Assembly: GCA_034189125.1 (NCBI GenBank)
Contig: JAXHVB010000042.1
Span: forward strand, 1-15,505
Reading direction: 5' to 3'
Origin: UBA5862 sp002408105
GTDB lineage: Bacteria > Pseudomonadota > Gammaproteobacteria > Pseudomonadales > UBA5862
DNA length: 15,505 nucleotides
Shown here: positions 1 to 7,288 of the stretch, one piece after another
Position numbering within the stretch: position 1 is the first letter of the stretch
Layout: each line of letters opens with the position of its first letter
Notes under the pieces: model-generated
Told to the model about the DNA's origin: nothing
Databases searched by the model: none
What the model saw: the letters and a program-made list of their open reading frames with translations, nothing else
Program-made: the position numbers and the translations under genes

Positions 1-746
1 AGGCCATTCGCATCTTGGGGTTGGAGGCCAAGACCCGCTTCTACCAGGCCAGTACCTCCGAGTTGTACGGCAAAGTGCAGGCCATTCCGCAGGATGAATC
101 AACCCCGTTCTATCCACGCTCACCCTACGCCGCCGCCAAACTGTACGCCTATTGGATTGTGGTCAACTACCGGGAGGCCTACGGCCTGTACGCCTGCAAT
201 GGCATCCTGTTCAATCATGAATCGCCGGTGCGCGGAGAGACCTTTGTCACCCGCAAGATCACCCGGGCCATGGCGCGCATCAAGCTGGGTTTGCAGGACC
301 GGCTGTACCTCGGCAACCTCGATGCACTGCGGGATTGGGGGCATGCCCGCGACTACGTCGAAGCGCAGTGGCTCATGTTGCAGCAGGACACGGCAGAAGA
401 CTATGTGATTGCCACAGGGGAGCAGCATTCGGTGCGGGAGTTCGTTGAACTCGCCGCTGCCGAAGCGGGCATTTCCCTGCGCTGGGAAGGCAAGGGCGTT
501 GAAGAGAAAGGCCTAGATACCGAGACCGGGCGTTGTCTGGTGGCGGTCGATCCACGCTATTTTCGCCCGACCGAGGTGGAAACCCTGCTGGGCGACCCCG
601 CCAAGGCCAAACGGCAGCTGGGCTGGGCGCCGAAGGTGAGCTTTCAGCAACTGGTCGCAGAAATGGTTCGGGAAGACCTCAGCGCTGCAGAGCGCGACGA
701 GCTCTGTCGCCGCGAGGGCTTCACCGTGTATGACCACCACGAATGA
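1..746 (+). CDS. gmd: GDP-mannose 4,6-dehydratase (5' end outside window)
   Basis: Converts GDP-D-mannose to GDP-4-keto-6-deoxy-D-mannose, the first step of GDP-L-fucose synthesis, in the cytoplasm. The reading frame is open from base 3 at the window edge to TGA at 744-746, giving 247 visible residues, about the last two thirds of a family whose usual length is roughly 350-375. Hallmarks visible are the STSELYGK segment, the short-chain dehydrogenase Y-x3-K in SPYAAAKLYAYW, the nucleotide-sugar binding stretch NHESPVRGETFVTRKI, the LRDWGHARDYVEAQW block and DPRYFRPTEVETLLGDP. The Rossmann glycine motif must lie upstream of the window. fcl follows on the same strand after about 160 bases, and the two enzymes act consecutively, so co-transcription is likely. 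The upstream start cannot be seen. Confidence 0.95.
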   Translation, partial: AIRILGLEAKTRFYQASTSELYGKVQAIPQDESTPFYPRSPYAAAKLYAYWIVVNYREAYGLYACNGILFNHESPVRGETFVTRKITRAMARIKLGLQDRLYLGNLDALRDWGHARDYVEAQWLMLQQDTAEDYVIATGEQHSVREFVELAAAEAGISLRWEGKGVEEKGLDTETGRCLVAVDPRYFRPTEVETLLGDPAKAKRQLGWAPKVSFQQLVAEMVREDLSAAERDELCRREGFTVYDHHE

Positions 747-906
747 GAAGCGAGCCGCCTGCCGAGTTCACGCCCTTTTGGCTTTCAGAATGGGCCATGT
801 TCGGTCCGCCGGCCGTTAGAGGCGCCAGGTTCCAGTCCTTCGCAGCATCTACCCAGCCTCTGCTTGGGCTGGTCGCTGGCCAATCAGCATGACGGGAGAC
901 CGCCCG

Positions 907-1851
907 ATGCAGGCGTCATCCAGAATTTTCGTTGCCGGCCACCGCGGTTTGGTGGGCGGCGCCATCGTGCGCCGGTTGGAGCGGGCCGGTTGCAGCCAGC
1001 TGCTGCTGCGCAGCCGCGCGGAGCTGGACCTGTGTGACCCCGCCGCTGTGGCCGCTTTTTTTGCGGCAGAGCGACCCGAGTATGTGTTTCTTGCTGCCGC
1101 CAAGGTGGGCGGCATCCACGCCAATGACAGCCATCCCGCGGATTTTCTGCGCGACAACCTGCAAATCCAGACCAATGTGATCGATTCGGCCTGGCGGCAT
1201 GGGGTCAAGAAGCTCTTGTTCCTGGGGTCGTCGTGCATCTACCCCAAGTTCGCGCCTCAGCCCATGCCGGAGGACTGCCTACTGACCGGAGCGCTGGAGC
1301 CAACCAACCAATGGTATGCCATTGCCAAGATCGCGGGCATCAAGATGTGCCAGGCATATCGGCGCCAGTACGGTTTCAATGCCATCAGCCTCATGCCCAC
1401 GAACCTCTACGGCCCGGGGGACAACTTCGATCTGGCCAACTCCCATGTGCTCCCCGCCCTGATTCGCAAGTTCCACGAAGCCAAGGCCCGCGGTGATGCA
1501 CATGTTGAGGTCTGGGGCAGCGGCACGCCGCGGCGGGAATTTCTCCACGTGGATGACCTGGCCGACGCCTGTTGGTTTCTCATGCAGCACTATGACGAAG
1601 AACGCATCCTCAACGTTGGTGTCGGCGAGGACATATCCATCGCGGACCTGGCAGCCTTGGTCCAGCGGGTGGTGGGCTTTGATGGCGAGATCCGGCTGGA
1701 CCCAACCAAACCCGATGGCACACCGCGCAAGTTGCTGGACGTGTCGCGCCTCAACGCGCTGGGCTGGCAGGCGCGCATAGGGCTCGAGGCAGGGATTGAG
1801 GAGACCTACGCCTGGTTTCAGCGTGCATCGAACAAGCGTGTGGGGGCGTAG
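907..1851 (+). CDS. fcl: GDP-L-fucose synthase (epimerase/reductase)
   Basis: NADPH-dependent 3,5-epimerase and 4-reductase that turns GDP-4-keto-6-deoxymannose into GDP-L-fucose. It takes the product of the upstream gmd. Counting from the ATG at 907 the protein has 314 residues, close to the 321 of E. coli. The Rossmann motif GHRGLVG is at 11-17. The residues matching the E. coli catalytic set are present with a shift of one: Ser108 and Cys110 in LGSSCIYP, Tyr137 and Lys141 in WYAIAKIAG, and His180 in NSHVLP. The MPTNLYGPGDNFD and RREFLHVDDLADA blocks are also typical. An in-frame ATG lies at 889, but 907 has a GGGAGA ribosome site at 893-898 and gives the normal N-terminus. The product probably feeds exopolysaccharide or O-antigen fucosylation. 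Confidence 0.95.
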   Translation: MQASSRIFVAGHRGLVGGAIVRRLERAGCSQLLLRSRAELDLCDPAAVAAFFAAERPEYVFLAAAKVGGIHANDSHPADFLRDNLQIQTNVIDSAWRHGVKKLLFLGSSCIYPKFAPQPMPEDCLLTGALEPTNQWYAIAKIAGIKMCQAYRRQYGFNAISLMPTNLYGPGDNFDLANSHVLPALIRKFHEAKARGDAHVEVWGSGTPRREFLHVDDLADACWFLMQHYDEERILNVGVGEDISIADLAALVQRVVGFDGEIRLDPTKPDGTPRKLLDVSRLNALGWQARIGLEAGIEETYAWFQRASNKRVGA

Positions 1852-1929
1852 CTACCAAGGGAGGGAGTGGTGGAGAGGGCCAGGTTCGACAGGCCCATTT
1901 CACGATGGGGAGGGTTGGGTTGACCGGGG

Positions 1930-2595
1930 TCAATAGGCGCCGGTTTTCCGCGCCACCACCAACACTGTCTTCGCGAGGATCTTCAGGTCAACCCATAGGT
2001 TGCGCTGGCGCACGTAGGCGGCGTCCATGGCGACGCGTTCAGGGTAGGAGATGTCGCTGCGCCCGCTGGTCTGCCACACCCCGGTGAGCCCTGGGCGCAC
2101 GGATTCGTACAGCGCCAAAGCGTCCCCATACCAGGCGGCTTCTTCTGCAACAATGGGGCGCGGACCCACCAGCGACATGTCTCCCCTGATCACGTTCCAC
2201 AGCTGCGGCAGCTCATCAAGGCTGCTTCGGCGCAGGAACTCCCCCAGCGGAGTCACGCGCGGGTCGTCTTTGAGTTTTCTCCACTGTGCCCACTCCGCGC
2301 GCCGTTGTGGGCAGGCGGCCAAGCAGTCGGATAACGCCTGGTCGGCGTCCACCACCATGGTGCGAAACTTGTAACAACGAAAGGGCTGGCCGCCACGGCC
2401 GATGCGTAGCTGCGCGTAGAATGCAGGCCCCCCATCGCGGCGCAGCAGCAGCGCACCAAGAACAAAAACCGGAGAGGCGAGCAGCAGCGCGGCTGTGGCG
2501 AAGGTGAGGTCGAAGATGCGCTTGACTGGCGCGTAGGCCGTATGGTGCGTCCGCTTGATGACACTGCCAGGGGCGGCCGCCGCGTCCTGGACCAT
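1930..2595 (-). CDS. Initiating bacterial sugar transferase (undecaprenyl-phosphate hexose-1-phosphate transferase, WbaP/PglC type)
   Basis: Transfers a sugar-1-phosphate from a nucleotide sugar to undecaprenyl phosphate at the inner membrane, starting a lipid-linked glycan. From the start chosen here it has 221 residues. A single hydrophobic segment lies at about 27-51. It is followed by the family motifs KFRTM (76-80), DDPRVT (110-115), SLDELPQLW (125-133, with the Asp-Glu catalytic pair at 127-128), GDMSLVGPRP (138-147) and RPGLTG. The four-helix N-terminal domain of full-length WbaP is absent, so this is the compact form. The frame stays open to an ATG at 2769, but the ATG at 2595 has a near-perfect AAGGAGG five bases upstream, and the extension is low-complexity and Ala/Pro-rich. 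The gene converges on fcl with a 78-base gap. Sugar specificity cannot be told from the sequence. Confidence 0.9.
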   Translation of the reverse strand: MVQDAAAAPGSVIKRTHHTAYAPVKRIFDLTFATAALLLASPVFVLGALLLRRDGGPAFYAQLRIGRGGQPFRCYKFRTMVVDADQALSDCLAACPQRRAEWAQWRKLKDDPRVTPLGEFLRRSSLDELPQLWNVIRGDMSLVGPRPIVAEEAAWYGDALALYESVRPGLTGVWQTSGRSDISYPERVAMDAAYVRQRNLWVDLKILAKTVLVVARKTGAY

Positions 2596-2600
2596 TGAGG

Positions 2601-2607
2601 CCTCCTT
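2601..2607 (-). promoter_or_regulatory. Strong ribosome binding site that sets the sugar transferase start
   Basis: Read on the minus strand this is AAGGAGG, five bases before the ATG at 2595. It is the best Shine-Dalgarno match seen in the window. It argues for the 221-residue protein over the 279-residue one starting at 2769, which has no recognisable ribosome site. Confidence 0.7.
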
Positions 2608-2816
2608 GCCTGATAGAACAGTCACGCCAACGGAAAGCATTTCGCCTGCATCTGACGCCGCACGGAAGCTTCTGGGTTCGTGTCCGTCTGCGTCGGTAGC
2701 TGCTGGCGCTTTGGGCTCCGGAGCCTGTTGCCGTGCGGGCTTTCTCTGCGCGGTTGAATCAGGGGGCATGCGCCATCGCTTAGCTAAATGCCTGGATCAC
2801 TGCAAACGTGGAAATG

Positions 2817-2837
2817 CTAGCAGAATCTCTAGCAGAA
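2817..2837. repeat. Two 9-base direct repeats, 12-base period
   Basis: CTAGCAGAA occurs at 2817-2825 and again at 2829-2837, separated by TCT. The copies are 12 bases apart start to start and lie about 220 bases upstream of the sugar transferase start. The spacing is close to one helical turn, as in some tandem operators, but two short copies can also arise by chance. No function is assigned. Confidence 0.4.
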
Positions 2838-2910
2838 AACAGGCCATGCTGGAACAGGCCGCTGGCGGCTTGTATTGGGCCGACTGGGCTTGAGGGGGAA
2901 GGTCAGGAAG

Positions 2911-2987
<77 letters not shown>

Positions 2988-3105
2988 GTGGGTTGCAGCG
3001 CGAGCGAGGCTGCTTGCGAGCCGCGAAAGTCTACGCCGCTTTGGTTGGATCGTCCACCGATCGGAGCAGGGCGCCCCAGTCCAGGTGCTGAATCGTTGGC
3101 GCTCT

Positions 3106-3122
3106 GGCGCTATACTAGCGCC
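3106..3122. promoter_or_regulatory. 17-base perfect palindrome overlapping a possible -10 (TATACT)
   Basis: GGCGCTA-TAC-TAGCGCC forms two perfect 7-base arms around a 3-base centre, in the interval between the divergent tRNA-Arg and cytochrome c5 genes. It contains TATACT (3111-3116) on the plus strand, about 80 bases before the cytochrome start. On the minus strand it contains TAGTAT, about 125 bases before the tRNA. I see no good -35 at 16-18 bases on either strand. It may be an operator over a promoter, or just the core of a palindromic promoter. Confidence 0.4.
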
Positions 3123-3202
3123 CGCCTGCAAAGTGGGTGGCCGCCGCAGATGGGGCTCATGGGCATCCGCTTCCTTGATATGACCGACATGGGATCCATG
3201 CG

Positions 3203-3643
3203 ATGAGTCGATTGTTCGTAGTTGTTGCTGCTTGGCTGGCGGTGGCGTGTGGTCTGCATGCAGCAGATGACCGCACGGCCCACCATCAATTTACCGAAGA
3301 TGCCATTGCCGAACGCATTCAGCCTTTCGGCACGCTCTGCGTGGCTGGCGAAGACTGTGCCTCAGGGCAAACGACCGGCGGTGTGGCCATGGCCGGCGCC
3401 TCCCAGTCGCCTGAGCAAATCTACCAGACCAGCTGCTTCAGTTGTCATGGCACCGGCGCCGCCGGCGCGCCCAAACTGGGCGATGCCGCTGCTTGGGCGC
3501 CTCGGCTTGAAAAGGGCATGGACACCTTGGTCATGAATGCTGTCAACGGCATCAACGCCATGCCGCCCAAAGGGCTGTGCATGAGTTGCTCTGAGGAGGA
3601 TATCCGGGCCACTGTCGAGTACATGGTGAACCAGTCAGAGTAG
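3203..3643 (+). CDS. Periplasmic class I c-type cytochrome, cytochrome c5 family
   Basis: A soluble electron carrier of the periplasm, 146 residues. A signal peptide covers about 1-20 (hydrophobic 5-18, likely cleavage after HA). The single haem site is CFSCH at 78-82. The likely axial methionine is Met120 in NAMPPKG. A second Cys pair, C126-x2-C129, in GLCMSCSEED is the disulfide characteristic of the c5 group, and a further pair (C46, C52) precedes the haem domain. The ATG at 3203 is preceded by a weak GGGA at 3191. The gene stands alone on the plus strand, followed by a strong terminator, and converges on rep. Its electron partners are not evident. From memory, Pseudomonas cycB lies near rep as well. 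The call to family is firm; the name cycB is not certain. Confidence 0.9.
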   Translation: MSRLFVVVAAWLAVACGLHAADDRTAHHQFTEDAIAERIQPFGTLCVAGEDCASGQTTGGVAMAGASQSPEQIYQTSCFSCHGTGAAGAPKLGDAAAWAPRLEKGMDTLVMNAVNGINAMPPKGLCMSCSEEDIRATVEYMVNQSE

Positions 3644-3666
3644 GCTTCGGCGCCGGTGCTGAACGA

Positions 3667-3694
3667 AAAGGGCGCTGCGGCGCCCTTTATTTTT
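3667..3694 (+). terminator. Intrinsic terminator after cytochrome c5, possibly bidirectional
   Basis: A perfect 9-base stem, AAAGGGCGC pairing with GCGCCCTTT around a TGCG loop, is followed by ATTTTT. It lies 23 bases after the cytochrome stop. The reverse strand reads the same stem followed by TTTTCG, so it can also stop transcripts of the convergent rep gene, which ends at 3735. Confidence 0.9.
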
Positions 3695-3734
3695 GCTGGG
3701 CATTGCACAGGTTGGCCTGGCTCGGCAATACGGG

Positions 3735-5741
3735 CTAGGAGCTTTGCAGCAACTGCTTGAGCCCCGCGAGGGTGGCACGGCCCCGGGCCTGTTCGGCGGC
3801 TGGGTCCGAATGGCCCCGCCCCTGCCACTCCAGCAACTCAGTTGGCAGTTCCTCCAGGAACCTGCTGGGCGTGGTGGATAGGGTTTCGCCGAACCGTTTG
3901 CGGCTGCGTGCCAGGGTGCAGGTGAGCGTCTCCCGGGCGCGGGTGATGCCCACGTACGCCAAACGGCGCTCTTCCTCGATTTGGTCCGCGTCGATGCTTG
4001 AGCGGTGAGGCAACAATTCCTCCTCCATGCCCATCAAAAACACATGGGGAAATTCGAGGCCCTTGGCGGCATGCAGGGTCAGCAGTTGTACCCGGTTGTC
4101 GTCGGTCTCTTCGTTGCGCTGTTCCAACAGGTCCTGCAACAAGAGTTTACCCACCGCCTGTTCAAGGGCATCTTTGCTGTCATTGTTGTCGATCTGCTTG
4201 AGCAGCGCATCCAGGAGAAATTGCACATTGGCCATGCGGCGCTCGGCTGCTGCGGGCGAACTGCTGTTCTTTTCGAGCCAGTCGGCGTACTCGATATCGT
4301 CCACGAGTTGGCGCAGCGCTGTGCGGGGGTCGCCGCTAAGCACCCGCCTGGCGGTCTCGGTGATGAAGCTGGCAAATGCCCGCAGTCGCTCGGCCCCCCG
4401 CGCCGCAACACGGGTGTCGAGCCCCAATTCCCCACAGGCGGCCATCATGCTGACCCGGCGGTCCGAGGCGTACTCGGCCAATGCGCGCAGCGTGTTGGCG
4501 CCGATCTCGCGTCGCGGGACATTAACCACCCGCAGGAACGCCGTGTCGTCGTCGGGGTTCACCATCAGCTTGAGGTAACCGAGCAGGTCGCGCACTTCGC
4601 CGCGTGCGAAAAACGAAGTGCCGCCGCTGACCTTGTAGGGCACCTGGTAGTGTTGGAGCTTGAGCTCCAGCAAGCGGGACTGGTGGTTGCCTCGGTAGAG
4701 CACGGCAAAATTGGAGTAGGCGTTGCGCTTGCGCAGACAGAGGTCAACGATCGAGGTGGCGATCCGCTCGGCTTCGTCTTCCTCGTTGGCGGTCTCCCAC
4801 ACCCGGATCGGTTCGCCTGGCCCCAGTTCGCTCCAGAGCTTCTTCTCGAACAGGTGGGGGTTGGTGGAAATCAGTTGGTTGGCGGCGCGCAGGATGGTCC
4901 CGGTCGAACGGTAATTCTGCTCGAGCATGATCACTTTCAGGCGCGGGTAGTCGCGCTGCAGCTCGCCGAGGTTCTCTGGGCGAGCACCGCGCCAGGCGTA
5001 GATGGATTGGTCATCGTCCCCCACCACGGTCAGTGCACCGCGGGCGCCAACGAGCAGGCGCACCAGGGCGTACTGGCTGGCATTGGTGTCCTGGTATTCA
5101 TCCACCAGCAAGTAGTGGATGCGGTTCTGCCAGCGCTCGAGTGCGGCCGCATCGGAGCGCAGCAGTTCGACCGGCAAGCGGATCAGGTCGTCGAAGTCGA
5201 CCGCATTGTATGCCGTGAGACTTTCTTGGTAGCGCTGGTACGCCACGGCCATGGTCACCTCCAGCGGACGCTCGGCGAGGCGCAGGGCTTCGTCCGGACT
5301 GACCAGCTCGCTTTTCCAGGTCGAAATCTGGTGCCGAATCAGGCCCAGTTGCTCGCCGGCCTCATCACCCGCCCGGTGCAGAATTTCCTTCATTACCCCC
5401 ATCACGTCGGTTTCGTCAAAGATGGAAAACCCGGGCCGCAGCCCCAGTGCGGACAGCTCCCGACGGATGATCCTGAGCCCCAGGGTGTGGAAGGTGGAGA
5501 CTTGCAGGCCGCTTCCGGCCGGTCCAAGGAGGCGAGTCACCCGGCCTTTCATCTCGCGCGCGGCCTTGTTGGTGAAGGTGACCGCGGCGACCTGGCGTGC
5601 AGCGTAGCCGCATTCGCTCACGAGGTAGGCGATTTTGCGTGTGATGACGCTGGTCTTGCCCGATCCGGCGCCTGCCAGGACCAGGAGCGGGCCATCAATG
5701 TAGAGAACCGCGGCTTGTTGTTGCGGGTTGAGCGATTGCAC
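3735..5741 (-). CDS. rep: ATP-dependent DNA helicase Rep (superfamily 1, 3'-5')
   Basis: Accessory replicative helicase that clears proteins and helps restart stalled forks. From the GTG at 5741 the product has 668 residues, against 673 in E. coli. It begins with the family N-terminus QSLNPQQQAAV. Walker A AGAGSGKT is at 23-30, VTFTNKAAREM at 54-64, motif II DEYQDTN at 214-220 and GDDDQSIYAWRGA at 241-253. LEQNYRST follows, then LHAAKGLEFPHVF and EERRLAYVGITRARETL near the C-terminus. The text matches Rep better than UvrD throughout, for example GGTSFFARGEVRDLLGYL and LYRGNHQSR. The open frame continues upstream to 6140, but that part runs antiparallel in frame terms to nothing sensible and overlaps the P450 gene. 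No ATG or strong ribosome site exists near 5741, so expression is probably modest. Confidence 0.95.
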   Translation of the reverse strand: MQSLNPQQQAAVLYIDGPLLVLAGAGSGKTSVITRKIAYLVSECGYAARQVAAVTFTNKAAREMKGRVTRLLGPAGSGLQVSTFHTLGLRIIRRELSALGLRPGFSIFDETDVMGVMKEILHRAGDEAGEQLGLIRHQISTWKSELVSPDEALRLAERPLEVTMAVAYQRYQESLTAYNAVDFDDLIRLPVELLRSDAAALERWQNRIHYLLVDEYQDTNASQYALVRLLVGARGALTVVGDDDQSIYAWRGARPENLGELQRDYPRLKVIMLEQNYRSTGTILRAANQLISTNPHLFEKKLWSELGPGEPIRVWETANEEDEAERIATSIVDLCLRKRNAYSNFAVLYRGNHQSRLLELKLQHYQVPYKVSGGTSFFARGEVRDLLGYLKLMVNPDDDTAFLRVVNVPRREIGANTLRALAEYASDRRVSMMAACGELGLDTRVAARGAERLRAFASFITETARRVLSGDPRTALRQLVDDIEYADWLEKNSSSPAAAERRMANVQFLLDALLKQIDNNDSKDALEQAVGKLLLQDLLEQRNEETDDNRVQLLTLHAAKGLEFPHVFLMGMEEELLPHRSSIDADQIEEERRLAYVGITRARETLTCTLARSRKRFGETLSTTPSRFLEELPTELLEWQGRGHSDPAAEQARGRATLAGLKQLLQSS

Positions 5742-5780
5742 GGCTACACCGAGGACTGCAGGAAGGGATCGTGTGTCCCG

Positions 5781-5789
5781 ATTGTACCA
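5781..5789 (-). promoter_or_regulatory. Candidate extended -10 promoter for rep
   Basis: The minus strand reads TGGTACAAT, an extended -10 (TGn plus TACAAT, one mismatch to TATAAT). It is placed so that the transcript would start about 30 bases before the rep GTG, inside the 128-base gap after the P450 stop. No good -35 is visible, as is common for extended -10 promoters. It suggests that rep need not depend on the P450 transcript. Confidence 0.4.
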
Positions 5790-5869
5790 GTCTCGGGGCT
5801 GCGCCCTGCCCAATGGAACCAACGCCGCCTGGCCTCGCCAAGCGGCTCGGTCGGTTCGCCCCAAGCGGC

Positions 5870-7117
5870 CTACAGCGGGTGCAGGCGCACCGGCATCTGG
5901 GTATAGCCGCGAATCAGCGAAGAGAAAGTGCGCTCGGGCTCCCCCACCACTTCCACGAAGGAAAACCGTTTCAGGACTTCTTCCCACGTGACCCGCAGCT
6001 GCATTTCGGCGAGCCGGTTGCCCATGCAGCGGTGGATGCCGAAACCGAAGGACAGGTGCTGGCGCGGGCGCTCGCGGTCGATGATGAAGGCATCGGCATT
6101 GTCGATGGCTTCTTCGTCGCGGTTTCCGGACACATACCACAGCATGACTTTCTCACCCTTGCGGATGTGCTTGCCTGCGAGGATGGTGTCCTGGGTGGCG
6201 GTGCGGCGCATGGCGACCACGGGGGTTTGATAGCGGATGATTTCCGACACCATGCTTGGAATCAGTCCGTGGTCGGCGCGAAGTTTGTCGTATTCCGAGG
6301 GGTTTTGGTTGAGGAACAGCACCCCGCCAGAGAGCGAGTTCCTCGTGGTGTCGTTGCCGCCCACGATCAGCAGAATGAGGTTGCCAAGGTACTCCATGGA
6401 GGACATGTTCTGCGTGGCGGGGTTGTGGGCCAGCATGGAAATGAAATCGTTGCCGGGCGCACCTGCGGCGCGCTCTTTCCACACCCCCAGGAAGTACTGC
6501 ATGCACTCTTGAATGGCCGCGAACTGTTCCTCGCGGGTGGCGACCACCGCGGTCGGCCCAGGAATTGCGGTGGTGGCGTCAGACCAGAAGGTGAGCCGCC
6601 GGCGGTCTTCGAACGGAAAGTCAAACAAGGTGGCGAGCATTTGGGTGGTGAGCTCAACCGACACCCGGTCGACCCAGTTGAAGGTTTCACCCACGGGCAG
6701 TTCATCGAGAATGCGACTGATGCGCTCCCGGATCAGCGGCTCCAGTTTGGCAAGGTTGCGAGGCGCAACGGCCGGCTGCACGGCTTTACGCTGGTCGTCG
6801 TGCCGCGGCGGATCCATGGCAATGAAGGTCTCAATGGGGAGGTCTTCGGGGTTGTCCTGCAGGGTGATTGCCGGCTCCGATGAAAAAATTTCGGGCGCTG
6901 CCTCCACCTCCATGATGTGCTTGTACTTGGTGACCGACCAGTAGGGTCCGAATGGCGAGGCCTTGCAGTAATTGACAGGGTCCTCGGCTCGCAGCCGCGC
7001 GAAGTAGGGCCAGATGCCATCGGTCCAGTAGAGCCAGGGATGGGAAACGTCGAACTCGTCCAGAGGGACGTCTGCCGGATCTCGGCCGCGCAGTTGTGGA
7101 ATGGCTGGTGCTGACAT
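5870..7117 (-). CDS. Cytochrome P450, CYP153-family terminal (alkane/fatty acid) hydroxylase
   Basis: A soluble bacterial class I P450 of 415 residues, the usual length. The I-helix oxygen-activation motif GGNDTTRN is at 253-260, the E-x-x-R of the K helix is at 292-295 (EIIR), and the haem-binding loop FGFGIHRCMGNRLAE has its cysteine ligand at 364. Segments such as FGPYWSVTKYKHIM, ATLFDFPFEDR and VMLWYVSGNRDEEAIDNAD closely resemble CYP153 enzymes as I remember them. Those insert oxygen at the terminal carbon of alkanes, fatty acids or related chains. The start at 7117 has AAGGAAGGA eight bases upstream. Family members are often next to ferredoxin and ferredoxin reductase genes. None is here, so electrons must come from partners elsewhere. 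The substrate is inferred from family only. Confidence 0.9.
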   Translation of the reverse strand: MSAPAIPQLRGRDPADVPLDEFDVSHPWLYWTDGIWPYFARLRAEDPVNYCKASPFGPYWSVTKYKHIMEVEAAPEIFSSEPAITLQDNPEDLPIETFIAMDPPRHDDQRKAVQPAVAPRNLAKLEPLIRERISRILDELPVGETFNWVDRVSVELTTQMLATLFDFPFEDRRRLTFWSDATTAIPGPTAVVATREEQFAAIQECMQYFLGVWKERAAGAPGNDFISMLAHNPATQNMSSMEYLGNLILLIVGGNDTTRNSLSGGVLFLNQNPSEYDKLRADHGLIPSMVSEIIRYQTPVVAMRRTATQDTILAGKHIRKGEKVMLWYVSGNRDEEAIDNADAFIIDRERPRQHLSFGFGIHRCMGNRLAEMQLRVTWEEVLKRFSFVEVVGEPERTFSSLIRGYTQMPVRLHPL

Positions 7118-7139
7118 GGTGTAAGTCCTTCCTTGTGAA

Positions 7140-7156
7140 GATCCAAATGCTGGATC
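7140..7156. promoter_or_regulatory. Palindrome upstream of the P450 start, operator candidate
   Basis: GATCCA-AATGC-TGGATC is a perfect inverted repeat with 6-base arms, 22 bases from the P450 start codon and just outside its ribosome site. It has no U-run and lies upstream, so it is not a terminator of the gene. It could bind a dimeric regulator or form a small leader hairpin in the transcript. No clear -10/-35 pair was found around it; a TTGACT lies at 7182-7177 on the minus strand without a matching -10. Confidence 0.35.
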
Positions 7157-7288
7157 GGTGCCTGGAAAAATAGTGCAGTCAAGCGGGTCCCGCGTATGTG
7201 GTCCGCAGCGGCGCTGTGCTCAGCCGCGCAGGCATACTACCGAAAACGCTGCAGGTCTCAAGCCAATCTGCGCTGGACTCGCGCGGGC

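Larger units (their letters stand above)
2596..2910. other. Intergenic stretch between sugar transferase and tRNA-Arg
   Basis: No gene of its own is supported here. Bases 2596-2769 are an open in-frame extension of the sugar transferase, rich in Ala, Pro and Glu, that I judge to be leader. Further out there is an 8-base palindrome TTAGCTAA at 2780-2787 and two copies of CTAGCAGAA at 2817-2825 and 2829-2837. The region should carry the sugar transferase promoter. A TTGCAG with a weak -10 at 17-base spacing is all I can find, so I do not call one. Confidence 0.5.

Noticed and set aside
853..872. Hairpin CCAGCC-N8-GGCTGG before fcl
   Set aside because: A six-base stem in GC-rich DNA without a U-run, close to the fcl start; too weak to call a terminator or regulator.
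1894..1909. Short hairpin CCCAT-N6-ATGGG between the convergent fcl and sugar transferase genes
   Set aside because: The stem is only five bases with no U-run on either side, so it is not a supportable terminator.
4005..5906. A 633-codon open frame on the plus strand opposite rep
   Set aside because: Its translation resembles no protein family and is rich in Gln, Val, Gly and His, as expected from the complement of a GC-rich gene. The opposite strand encodes a full-length Rep with all helicase motifs.
3735..6140. A longer, 801-residue version of Rep
   Set aside because: The extra N-terminal part is Arg/Pro-rich, overlaps the P450 coding sequence and has no helicase similarity. The family N-terminus begins at the GTG at 5741.
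5771..6883. A 370-codon open frame on the plus strand opposite the P450 gene
   Set aside because: No recognisable domain and composition typical of an antisense shadow. The minus strand carries a complete P450 with haem and I-helix motifs.
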